From contig HG738137.1 of NCBI GenBank assembly GCA_000499405.2, forward strand, positions 124,001 through 188,000: DNA of 64,000 nucleotides, written 5' to 3'. The position numbers and the translations under genes were made by a program. The notes below the pieces were generated by a model. That model did no database searches, was not told where the DNA came from, and saw only the letters and a program-made list of their open reading frames with translations. Within the stretch, counting starts at the first letter, position 1; each line of letters starts with the position of its first letter. This DNA is from Onchocerca volvulus. Taxonomy: Eukaryota > Nematoda > Chromadorea > Rhabditida > Onchocercidae. Shown in pieces: positions 12,701 through 24,197 of the stretch.

Positions 12701-14985
12701 TTCGCAAATTTCTGATCACTTTTTATCTTTCTTCTATCATTATTTCAATTTAGCTTCCAGCATTATTACAACTTTTGCTTTCAGAAAGTGAATGATTGTA
12801 ATAATGATATAAGAAAAATAAAATTGTCCAAAATTTGTTGAAACTTGTTTATATATATAAATGCAAGAAACGCTGAACAAATCGATATATTCTAAATATT
12901 ATTTGAAAATTTCAATGAAATCAATGAAGAGTTAACATAAAAATTTAATTATTTCATATATGCTAATATTCTTAAAAAAACTGAAAAATTTAATTTTACA
13001 AATATTAAAATGATAAATTCTTCAAATTGATGAACAACAATAAAGCTACTGCTCAAGAATTGTATATAAACATACATTTTACAACAATTTCAGCTTTACT
13101 TCTTCCACATAACTCCTTCTCATTCATCTACTTCATCCGTTCCCCTAACTTCGCCCACCTTCTTTTCTCTTTCAAAACTTTACAACTTTACTTCTCAACT
13201 TTAGTTTATCTTCCGATTTACAGCAAAGAACAATTGCTTCTTTTTCCTCTCTTACATTATAATACAATCTCTTTCTAGACTAATTATTTTCTCTTCTTCT
13301 TCTTCTTCAAGCATTTTTATCATCATTTTAGTTGAAATATTTAGAAAATAGCATCAGTCTTTAAAAATATTTATTAAATTATTAACAAAAGAAAAGGAAA
13401 AGAAATAAAGAATTAGTTGAAAATAAAAATAAAAAATTTCAGTTGTTAAACTGATTGTATTTATTTCTTAATCATTTTGTGATTACAACTATTATAAATT
13501 AGCAAAATTGAAATATTGTAAAATGGAAGCAAATAAGATTTTAATTATTAGCAGCAGACATATCAAATAACAGTTGTATGCGTCATTTGTTAATTAAATA
13601 GTTAAAATTTAAATTCGTGAAATTTTGAAATTTTAAATAATGTTTAACGTTATCGAAAAACATATATTTACTATTCTGAATTATTTGTTTACAATGTTTG
13701 GATTATCGGTGTATAACAAAATATTGGACTGTTTTTTTTTTCTGCTATCTCCATAAAATTCCAAAATTTATAAGAATAATTTGGTAATAAATTTTATACA
13801 TTCTCAAAATAAAAAAAAAAGGGGAAAATTTATGTAAAAAAAAAGAAAGGGACGAAAATATTATGACAAATATTTATTTTCGATCTAATTCCACTTTGAT
13901 ATAATTAAATCTATTTTTACATTTCTATCTGACCGAGTAAGTATAGTCTTCACCTTCAACGACGCAATGTAATTTTTTTATTTTATTTTTATCATTTAAT
14001 CAGTATTAGTTCATCAAATAATCAGTTTTAGTCCATCACATAATCAATTCATCATATAATCAGTTTAACATGATGAAAAATGATTCGATGATAATTTGAA
14101 ATTTTCGAGCAAAATTTTTATAAATTTCAAACTGATTATAAATCAAAATTAACAATAAATACTCTACATCAGAAAAATCATTGATCTACTAATAGTTAAT
14201 TAATTGGCAATATTATCATTTTTCTTTCTTGCAATGCAAGCTATATTAAAACTGTTTAATGATAACAGTAATACTGCAGAAATGTATGCAAATTATTTGT
14301 TAAGACTTTCAAACATTTTGATAAGAGTCAATGCTAGAGTTATAATGCTTGCAAGAAAATTTTGTCATTCAGCATGCAATATCACGTCTAATATGAACTT
14401 CAAATTTAATGCATCGATCACACATTGCTTCTGATCCATAATCAAAACGATAATCACCTAATTATTAATTTTGTTCTGACGATAAAATGATCGGAATAAA
14501 AAGGAAAAAATTCAATTTGTCTAATAAATTTTGATGACATGTACAGTCAAAATTGAATAATGTGACCATTGAATTCTTGAGAGTATTTTGAAGGCTAAAG
14601 ATATGATCGTGAAAGAAAATGGGAAAAGTGAGAAGAAAGTTGGAAAAGTGATTGAAGTAATTGATTTTTCGCATCCTCATGGAATTTAGATAGACTTTAC
14701 TGCGTAAATACTTAAATTGCATTGTTTTCTGTTCTCAAATTTGACTTCTTTAACTTTCCTTAAAAATGAAAGACTAATGTCATCAATACATTTCTGTAAA
14801 CTTTCCGAAATAGCAATAGGAATAGTATTGTTTAGAAAGATAGATAGAACCTATAAATAAACAAACTTTTCTCGATGCTGAGATCTACAAGTGATAGGAA
14901 CATAATAGATAATAATACACATCACTCGATATTGCTGCGAAAATTTGTTTTAAGCATATCTTAGATTACTTCCCTATTTCAATAT
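9735..14985. other. gene-free AT-rich region
   Basis: I find no exon chain here. The stretch contains many A/T homopolymers, a pyrimidine-rich block (about 13080-13310, CTT-rich) and short chance open frames such as 13027-13278 and 14204-14434. Bases about 9930-10040 resemble 16175-16300 (see findings), so this flank took part in the same old duplication as the UNC-95-like gene. Confidence 0.5.
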
Positions 14986-14989
14986 TAGT

Positions 14990-15300
14990 TGGATCGGCCA
15001 CGTCAAGCGCGGATTTTTTTCACACCCGAAGTGGTCGGTCCAGTTATCGGCTAGTCCATAAAGGCTGGCCACGTGTTAGCATGGCGACATCGGTGAATGC
15101 CGAAAGTAGGCGTTGTAAGTGAATTCAGTCCGTTCATTTACTTTACCTGTTACAGATGTGAAAAGTGAGAAAAAAAAGTAGGTATATCTACGTAAAATAC
15201 GCGTCTGTTTGAGCGCAACTTTGTGTCAAAATTTCAAAACAATCGATGAAGAACTTTCGGAGATTTAAGATCGGTAATAAAGAGCGCTTATATTTTTATT
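14990..15300 (+). other. GC-richer, CpG-containing island with an exon-like block
   Basis: Within AT-rich DNA this block has many CG dinucleotides. From about 14962 to 15114 one plus-strand frame stays open, including RSSYRLVHKGWPRVSM followed by ATSVNAESRR, and ends at a good GTAAGT donor (15115). A CTGTTACAG acceptor follows at 15155, giving a 41-base intron. The next block reaches a stop quickly in the joined frame. Downstream (15215-15280) the sequence reads like the reduced-AT fragments often found in mobile elements. It may be a 5' exon, a promoter-proximal island or a transposon remnant. Confidence 0.3.
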
Positions 15301-17120
15301 GACATAGATATTTTTAGCTTTTCTCTATTATTTTCAGATATGAAGCGGAGCGTTGAATCGGACATAATGCAAAATTCACGTCTCTAAGATTTTCTTTTTG
15401 AAAAATTTTTTTCAAAAATTGTTATTTTTGGAAAAAACTTTTGGAAATTTATTTCACAAATATATGATAAAAATGAGCGATATCTAATGATATAAATACA
15501 AATCAATGGATGGAGAAAAGAAAAAAAAGACCATTGTAGCACTTCAAATGTATGAAAGAAAAAATGAAATCAATGAACTGATAGAATAAGTACACAATCA
15601 TTCAGTTGCCAAAATGCTGAGAGAAAAAAAATTTTGACTGAAAAAAAATAAATTGAAGCCACATTTCATCGATGTTTATGGATAGTCGACAGTCAATCAG
15701 TAAAACAATTTTTACTTCTTTGGGATGTTTTGAAAAAAATAAGATGAAGAAATTTTCATTTTTTTTTTCTTTGCTACATTTATCGAGTATTTCGAGTATA
15801 ATTTATTTTTTCATTTCAAACATCCAGAAACTTCCATCGATTTTAAATCTTAGGATTTGGACCATTGCCAAACTGCAAGTATGTCACTTTTATTTTAAAT
15901 TTATATTGACACTTCAATGGATGGATCTTTCGCATCTGTCTTATCATTTTTTTGCTGATATATATCAATGATATATTTCCGACTGATTGTTTCGATATTT
16001 TATCACTGTTTATGGATATTTAAGAATCTACCAATACAACCACCCTTAACTATAAGATGATGGAATATTTCCAATTTTTCCAGTCATCATTTTTTCCAAA
16101 TTCATTTTGACATGTCGAATTCCTAAAGAAAAGAAATTAGAAAAAAAAATTTTTTTTAATACATAAATCGACACCATAACTTACAATATTACGTGAAACG
16201 ATAAATTACAAGAAATTGACAAGAAAGAAAAAATATGGAAGTGAAATTTTTCATGGAACCGTATTTGTCCAAAACTAATAGTATTAGCTATCGTTCCTTT
16301 TTTTTTTTCTTTTTTTTTTTCAGGAGATCGATGAAAACAAAATCCTGATCATAAATGGACAAATATTAAAATGAGTTGTTCATTCATCCATAAATGAGAA
16401 AATTTAAATTTCAAAAGCTCTCTATCTTCAATAGTATTATTGCCATTAACAAATGTTTATCATACTTGTAGCGAATTTGCTCGCAAAAAGATAAAATCGC
16501 TTGTCGACATATGCACATTTATCAGATGAACAAATAATGATTAGAGAGCAATATTCATTTTATCAAAGAAACAAAAATAAGTAAAATAACTATCACTCTA
16601 TAAAAAAATCAATTAATAATAAGACCAATCATTTTCATCGCAAGAATTTTTCTTAGTATAGCTGGATTCTCGAAATTCAAAATTCCATTGATGAGATTGA
16701 TATCGAGATGAGATTTCATTTCACTTGATAGTTTACTCCAATTATGATGGTCCACCAAGTGAATATAACATATTAAGAGGAAGATCTTTGAATATATTAT
16801 TGTAAAAAAAAAATAATGTTAGACAAAATTGCAGAAAATTTGATAAGATTTTTAAAAAAATGCAGAAAAAACAATTTATTATTATTATAATATCTATATA
16901 TTATTTTGTTTTGGATTTTCTCTAACAACAATTAGAACCACGTAAACTATTGATGCATTTATTTCATCGCCTAATAAGACTTCAAATCTTATGTGTGGAG
17001 CCATTTTGAGCATATATTTAAATTTAAAAATTGTCATATTGTCGATTTCATCTCACACGAATGAATCTCACACTTTTTTCGAACTGGGTCATCAATTGAT
17101 TTATTGAAAAACATTTTCTT
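15301..17120. other. intergenic region with a paralogous fragment
   Basis: No gene is seen. The ORF-like stretch at 15672-15971 has chance composition. Bases about 16175-16300 match the upstream flank of the UNC-95-like gene (about 9930-10040) in the same orientation: both share an ATTACGTGAAA start, a GTATTT(A/G)TCCAA core and a CTAT(T/C)G end. Confidence 0.4.
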
Positions 17121-17124
17121 AATT

Positions 17125-17715
17125 GTAGATTCTTGAAATCGTACGAATCCATGACGAAAAAGTGGTAAGAAAATAGAGAAATTGGCCCTGAAGCAGCACA
17201 TCTCTTGGCTAGGTCTATTTAAATAGGAAAGAAGGAAATATTTTTCGTTATAAATATAAATATCATGCTTTCGGATAAGTTAGAAATGTGAGAAAGTAAT
17301 TCGTTGAATAAATTACTGATTTTAAAAAAATTTCGTGTTTTTGCATTTTTTTAATTAAATTTCATTTCATAGAAATATAAATTATTGATTGGTTTGTTTC
17401 ATAATCTTTTCATTATCAATGAAAGCGATGTAGCAACAATTGCATGTGATACAACTCATCCAAACAACTTTAAAAATAATCATAAAACAACAATAACAGC
17501 CCAGAAATACGGTAATCCATTCAAGTTCAGCTAATGTGAAAAAATTTCGATTTATTTTCTTTTAAATTTTAGATACTGAATTTTTTTTAAATAACTGAAA
17601 TTTAAAAAGAAATGAACCGAAATTTTTCATTCTTCCTATTTCTTGACTAACTCAACAAATTGTTAAATATCAAACAATTTGAATAGTTAGCAATCAATTA
17701 GCTTTTATTGCTATT
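17125..17715. repeat. ancient tandem duplication, copy 1
   Basis: This pairs with 17855-18420 at an offset of about 705-727 bases. Anchors include an AATCGTACGAATC block, an AGATTAGAAATG-like block, AATAACTGAAATTTAAAA, and a closing block around ATTGTTAAA. Substitutions and small indels are spread throughout, so the duplication is old. No coding frame is conserved between the copies. Confidence 0.6.
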
Positions 17716-17854
17716 TCTGTCAAATTTGTGCCAATTGATCGCAAGAAAAAGAATTCAAAATGATTTAAAAATAAAAATAAAACGAAACAAGAATGAAATA
17801 TACTTGCAGATTATCAATACTAATACAAAATTTGGAAGAAATTTCTTGCGAGAG

Positions 17855-18420
17855 ATTTCTATGGAATCGTACGAATCGATGATGAAAAGATAATACGAGA
17901 ATAAATGGGAATTTGCCCGATGCATTATAATTCTTGATTGTGCTTTTCTAAATAGAAAAGGATAAATTTATCACTACAAATATGGCCAATATACTTTTGG
18001 GTAGATTAGAAATGAGAAAATAACACGTACGATAAATTAAATTGTTGATTAAAGGAAGAGAAATTTCTATAAATTCTTTTTAATCTAAAAATCATTTTAT
18101 ACAACTATGAAATGATGATTGTTTGTTAACTTATTTATCAGCAATTGCAACAATTCATTAAAATAACTCCGAAATGATCATAAAATGCAATGAATCTACG
18201 ATAATCTACGATAATCGATAATCTACGACAAACTACGATAATCGCATGAATTGCCATAATCTATCCACATGCACTTGATGTTAATGTGTTTAAATAACTG
18301 AAATTTAAAAGGAAATAATTTAAAATTTTTTATCCTTCTTATTTCTTTATGAGTTTAACAAAATTGTTAAAAGTAAAGTATTTTGAGTGATTTCTAATTA
18401 ATTATATTTTAAGATTACAG
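17855..18420. repeat. ancient tandem duplication, copy 2
   Basis: This is the second copy of the repeat that starts at 17125. It additionally contains a short local expansion of a 10-base motif AATCTACGAT (18193-18245) that is absent from copy 1, which suggests slippage after the duplication. Confidence 0.6.
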
Positions 18421-18529
18421 AATCATCTGATGGACAGCTTTACAATAACCATTTTAGAAGTTATTTTTTCCAGCTATCAGTGATAAAAAAATGATTTGAA
18501 ATGATTGCACGTTAAGATAAATTATTAAT

Positions 18530-19330
18530 TTTATTTCTTGCTAAAAATAGATGAAATGATAAGAATGAAGCTTTTAGCATGATATGAATTTCTGATAATG
18601 CATCATCATTGGATTTCTGATTTTTTCCGAACAAATCATACAAATTATTGGTGATTTCTGCAAAATATTTCTTATCTTTCTTTTTCTTTTTTTTGAAAAA
18701 GATTTTGTATTTCAAAAATAATTTCATTTTTATTGAAATTAAAACTTTTTTCTTCAGAACAAAAGTAAGGAAAATAATATTTTTTTTCTTTTTATTAGTT
18801 TATTTATTCATCTTTCTTTACCTCAATTTTAGTTCCTTTAACATCAATTTAGATCAGATTTTTTTTTATACTGTTCCTTTCATTAGAATTGGATTCTGTT
18901 AAAATTTGTTTATTATCTCGTGTTCAATTTTTAATTTTTTTATGATTGCATTTCCCTTTTTTCTTAAAGTGTCAAAAGTTAAAAGAACTTTCTGAAATAT
19001 AATAAATTCGACAAAAATCTCTTAAAATTTCAAAAATAATTGTGAAAAGCTAAAATTTATGATTCAGAAATGTCAAAATCATAATTTTACGAAGTTCGTT
19101 CCATAATAGATGCTTTCTTTGTTGCTATTGAAATATTGAAATTACAATTAAACAAAATGGCAAATTCTGATAAACTAATAATTAAAATGATAAACAATGA
19201 AATGATTTAAAAATCAAATGACTTGAAAAAAAAAAAGTAATTTTAACGAAAAGTAAACAAATGTGTAAAATATAAGTATAATAAACGAATAAATAGACTA
19301 TATTTAATTGAAGTACTAGACTACAGAAAG
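18530..19330 (-). pseudogene. fossil of the UNC-95-like LIM-coding end
   Basis: About 790 bases align colinearly and in the same orientation with 6600-7390, which covers the LIM exon, the following introns and two upstream exons. Clear blocks are the LIM exon (18541-18680), the exon of 6916-6973 (about 18822-18880) and the exon of 7157-7226 (about 19055-19110), plus the intron sequence between them. All cysteines of CAFC and CTYC and the LIM histidines are replaced, frames are broken and splice sites are eroded. Because introns are retained, it arose by DNA duplication and not by retroposition. Confidence 0.75.
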
Positions 19331-20045
19331 TATTAAACTCACCTGATGGTTTTATGTGTAACAAAACACGGTCACAGATTCGTATTTTGAATAAAAATAC
19401 AAAAATTTTTTTAGCGAAATTTCAAATTTAAAAATTTTTTCTAAATAACCGAATTGCTAAATGTTTTTTTTTTTCAAAGCAAGAATTAAATTTTCATCTT
19501 TCTAAACGCTTCTTTCGGTTGATTACTTCTATGAAATCGATCATCATTCTTTTCGAGATCAGTTTATTTGTATTTCTTATTTATAAATAGGTTTTTTTAT
19601 CATGAAGATGTTAGAACGTACAAACTATTAATAGATCGCATCTAAAATTGTCGCAACAAAAATATTCCTACAGATAAGTTTTAGAATTAATTCAGTGACG
19701 GCTTTTTTTCGTTTTTTTTTTTCTTTTTTTTTATTTTTATTTCGTTGTTTTTTTCAGCAATAACAGACAAGGGAGAAAATAAGCTAAAAGATGGGAATAG
19801 TTTGTGAAGATATTTTCAAACTCAAATGAGCAAAATTGAAGATTATAATATAATGAATGTGATGTACTATCAACAACACATCATTGTGCCATTTGATGTT
19901 TCTTTGAAATTAAAACTTTTTATTGCATCTTTTGGAGAATAAAAAATTGACATTTTGACAACTCTTCGCATTTGAATTCTGATTTTATATCAAGTTATGA
20001 ACTTGTTCCAGCATACTTTAATATTTTCTTGATTTTTAACATAAT
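19331..20045. other. 3' flank of the GPCR gene, no gene seen
   Basis: AT-rich DNA with T tracts at about 19705-19745. It lies downstream of the receptor's stop codon on the minus strand and may include its 3' untranslated region. I see no separate gene. Confidence 0.5.
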
Positions 20046-23000
20046 TCATAAGTAAGTATTATTATTGTCATTCATTTCATCATTACATTTGACGACAGCC
20101 ATGATTTCTCTTCGTTGTGATTGTGGAATTCGACTTGTCATTGTTAATGTTCTGGAACCAGTACCGCTGATATTTTCACTAAGTTTTGGGCAACAAGAAC
20201 CAAATGTTAACAAAAATTCACGCCTGAAAATTAGCGAATTGAAACCTACTAATTTGACATTTAACATTGTGTAAATTCAAATTTAGATTTTAGAAAAGCT
20301 TTTGAAGTACTTTGAACTTGCCTAAATACATTACTCATTAAGGCACATAAGATGAAATTGAAGCTGCTATTGATCAATGATAGTACATCAATAAAATCAC
20401 CAAGATATTGCATCGCATATCGAATACCCGGTTTTAAACCTAAAATTGAAGATAAATGAGAATAATTGTGAAAAATGAAAAAAAAAAAGTAGTAGTTTAA
20501 GTGTAAGCGGAAAATTTCATATTTAAACAAATACGATGATATTTTGGTACAATTTTTATTACAATTAGTAATAAATTAAGTGATATGAATAGCTTACCTA
20601 TAGCAAAAACAAGAATTCCTTGCGGTAATTCTGTAACCAAGAAGACAGCGACAATCGCAGTTAACATAGTAGTAGTACGTTCAGCTTGCGATTTAACACC
20701 GGTCTGACCGCGACATAAGCGCATACGTCGCTCACGAGCTTCAATTAACATACGTACCAGTAATGTCATAAATATTGTCAACAACAAGCATGGTATCATT
20801 TTCAAAACCAAACCTAAAATATGCTGTCATTTTTATGATGCAGCTCGAATCCAATACAACATAATGTTAAATGATAGAAATATCGATTTGTCTGCTTCCA
20901 GCAATTTTACTAACAGTTTCTATATTTGCAACTTTTTGAAAAAAAAAATTCAATCAAATAAAAGTAAATGGAACCATTTGTTTTTTCCTTTTTTTCATTT
21001 ACTATCAATCTATTTGTTTTCTTTTAGTTTTTCCACAAATTTTGTTCAATCAAACTTTCGAAATAAATTAGTCAATCCCAAGAAGAAATTTTGGTAAGAT
21101 AAGAGAAAAAATATGTAATATTTTTCAATCATTGAAAGACAAATTTAGAGATTTTTAATGTGCATTATCTAAAGATGCTTTGAGTCTCATATCTTTTTCT
21201 TTTTTTTTTTTTCTTGATTTGATTGGAAAAGAAAAAAGTAATTTAATGCATATTTGAAATTGTGGATTTTCTTTGACTCTGATAGCCGAGCTTTTATTTT
21301 AATGCAATTGAATGTGCTTCTGCTTGAATGCAATTCACAACTGACAATCTTAGTATCTATGAATAAGCTTAATGAAAATTGTAAATTTAATAGTCAGCAG
21401 GTTATACAAATATTTCGTTAAAGTATAGTTATCATTTACGCACTTTCTTCACATTTTTCTGTTTCTAAATTTTGATATGAAATAAAAATATTAATTGGAA
21501 AAATTTCCGGAGAAACCAACCGGCAGCCCAAAAATTAAACCTTTCCCAACGACAAGTCCACCATGATGGTTGAGCAATGTTATAAGCATGAACTTTAGGA
21601 TTATCCACATAATGATGAGCATATGCTGATTGATTTGTTGTGCAATATGGCGGTACATTCAGATAACCGCTATCACGAATCTAAAATTAGAGCTGGGATG
21701 ATCGCAGTTGCATAGCGTCATCTGTACTAAGCAATTGTTGAATGCATTTCGATAACAGTTGGTCATTATTGGTCAAGTTTATGAAGTGGAAGTTTAGTGT
21801 AGTGGTAACGGTGGAATTGTCATTTCTTCCATTTCTTTTATCTCGCATTTAATTTTTTTTCCCCACTAATACCGGTCATAACAATTAATACTAAATTATG
21901 ATGTTAACACCAAAAAAGTTGACTGAGAAGCTCATAAATGATCATACGCTGTAATCTTCCAATTATCATAATTATAATAATTATTATCGATTTTATTACG
22001 ATCACGAATAATTAAATGATTCACCTGATATCTTAACATATTTGGCAAAGAACCAAGAAGTGAAATAATAATAGCAGCAATAATTGCAATAAATGCAGCT
22101 TTAAATGTATTAACAATTGGTATTTTCGATGTTGATGTTGAACTTCGTTTCAGCACCAAATATCGTAGAACGGCCATATTAACAGTTAGCCAGAGTGATG
22201 ATGAATGGACAAAGACGGATAGAATTGCATAAAAATAAGTAAATACTATCCAGCAATAGGTGAAATACCACGGATGGCATATTTCAACCTCAAATAAGCC
22301 GTTTTATCTATCAATTTCATTCCTTAATTTAAGAAATTTTTTTTTTTCCTTTCCACATTTTTCTTTTCTGAAGTATTCTGTCATTTCTTTTTGCAGTTAT
22401 TGAAAGACTTTAGACTATAAAAATTTATTTAGTTGGCTGCTTTGGTTTATAGCTGATTCCTTAAATTCAGTAAGTATACTTTTCGGAAACGTAAAGATTT
22501 AAGAAAGCTGTTTGAAAACTTTTAGATTCTTTCAGTTGCGTAATAGTATCTTTGAAAAGAATTTCTCAAAATTTTACACAAAAAATTTACAAAGAATTTG
22601 AACAGTCAATAAAAAATACTTAAAAATTTCTAACAATTCCACATGACTAATCTGAAGTTTCAAATGGATCAGCAAATAATTTAAAATCATTTAAACTAAA
22701 TTTTCTCTTAGATTAACATGTCGCAAGAGATGAGATTTTTTTTTTAATATTTTGCTAGAAAATTTTTTAATATTTTACCGATTATTCAAATTTTTTTGTA
22801 AAATTTTCAAAGTTATCGAGTTTTTATGGTTTTTTAGATGATTTTCGAAAGTTATGATTGTAATTTTTTTTTTTTTGAATTATCATTGTACATTTTTAGA
22901 ATTGCTGAATAAAGTAAATAAAATATTGTTTTGCAAGAAAAAAAAAGATAAAGGAAATTATAATTTCCAGAACTTATTTCAAATAAAATTGGAATGCTGC

Positions 23001-24166
23001 TTTATAGGAAATTTCTCATTATTTGCACGAAAACTTTCCGCAATTTTTTTTCTTCCTCTCCAAGAAGACACAAATTAGTGGAATTAATGACTTTTCTTTT
23101 TTCAAATCGCTAGACCTATCAATTTTTCTTCTTAATTCCATGAAAGATTCTGGGAATAAAAACTAACTGTCCTATGTGTCAATGCATTTAAGAACTTTTC
23201 ACCAATAAAAAAGATTATCAAGCTTTTTTTTGGTATTATATTTTTTGCTTTGACATTATATTTTTTGCTACGGTAAGTATAAAAATATCGGCTTTGTTCT
23301 TAAATTATTTGAAGATTTTTTGAAGAATTGATTGATAAATCTGAACATGTTGATCAGATTAATTAATTAACTTTTTTATGCTAATTTTCCGGAAAAAGAG
23401 ATGAAAGAAAATGATTTTCTTATTTTATCTGCCTCATATGGCCGAAAAATCCGTTTTTTTTTTTTGGAATTGGGCAAACTTCTTCTGCACATTAATAAGA
23501 AATGAATAAAATTTCGAAAAAATCATACAGTATTATCAATCGGATGATAATCTACTCATGATTAGATGCCAAATAATCTGATTCCCTATTAAGTCTCAAT
23601 AGTTAACTTTATTCAAGTCACTATCACATTTAGTTTTTTTGAAACTTTATTTAATTTTAAATTCAATTATGTTTTCGACAAGTTGTATTGTAATTTAAAA
23701 TGAATTTACCTGTTTGAATATAAAATAGGAAGCCATCAGTGTCATGTCGCATAATGCAATTGCGATCAGGAAAGTATTGAAATGATTCTTGCGCATCGCC
23801 GGCCTCAGTAGGACTACGACAATCGCAAGATTGGCGAATACACCGGTGATACATAGGACGTGATAAAGGAATATATGAATCGGGAAATAAGCGCTCGCCA
23901 ATGGATCAAGCAACTGAATAGTGGATCAAAAAATTGAACAAATGTAATCTTAGGTCTGGAAAAGTTCGAAAAAGTACAAAAAAAAACTTATGCAGAGGGA
24001 AAAATTTGGAAAAATTTTTTTTTGCATTGAAAAAATTTGATAAAAATGAAATTTTCTTTCCAAACTTTTTTTATTTCATCGTTTAATTTTCTTGTTTGAT
24101 TGGCCAAATTTTAATTCATATGGAACATTATAAATAATTGGCATAAATGAAAAATGGATTTTTTAG

Positions 24167-24197
<31 letters not shown>

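Noticed and set aside
13027..13278. 83-codon plus-strand ORF
   Set aside because: It comes from a pyrimidine-rich tract (Leu/Phe/Ser/Pro codons) without splice sites or a family match.
21995..22024. Readthrough of the GPCR TM4 exon into NHLIIRDRNKI and beyond
   Set aside because: A GTGAAT donor after RYQ keeps phase with the next exon (IRDSGYLNVPPYC); readthrough ends at a stop before TM5.
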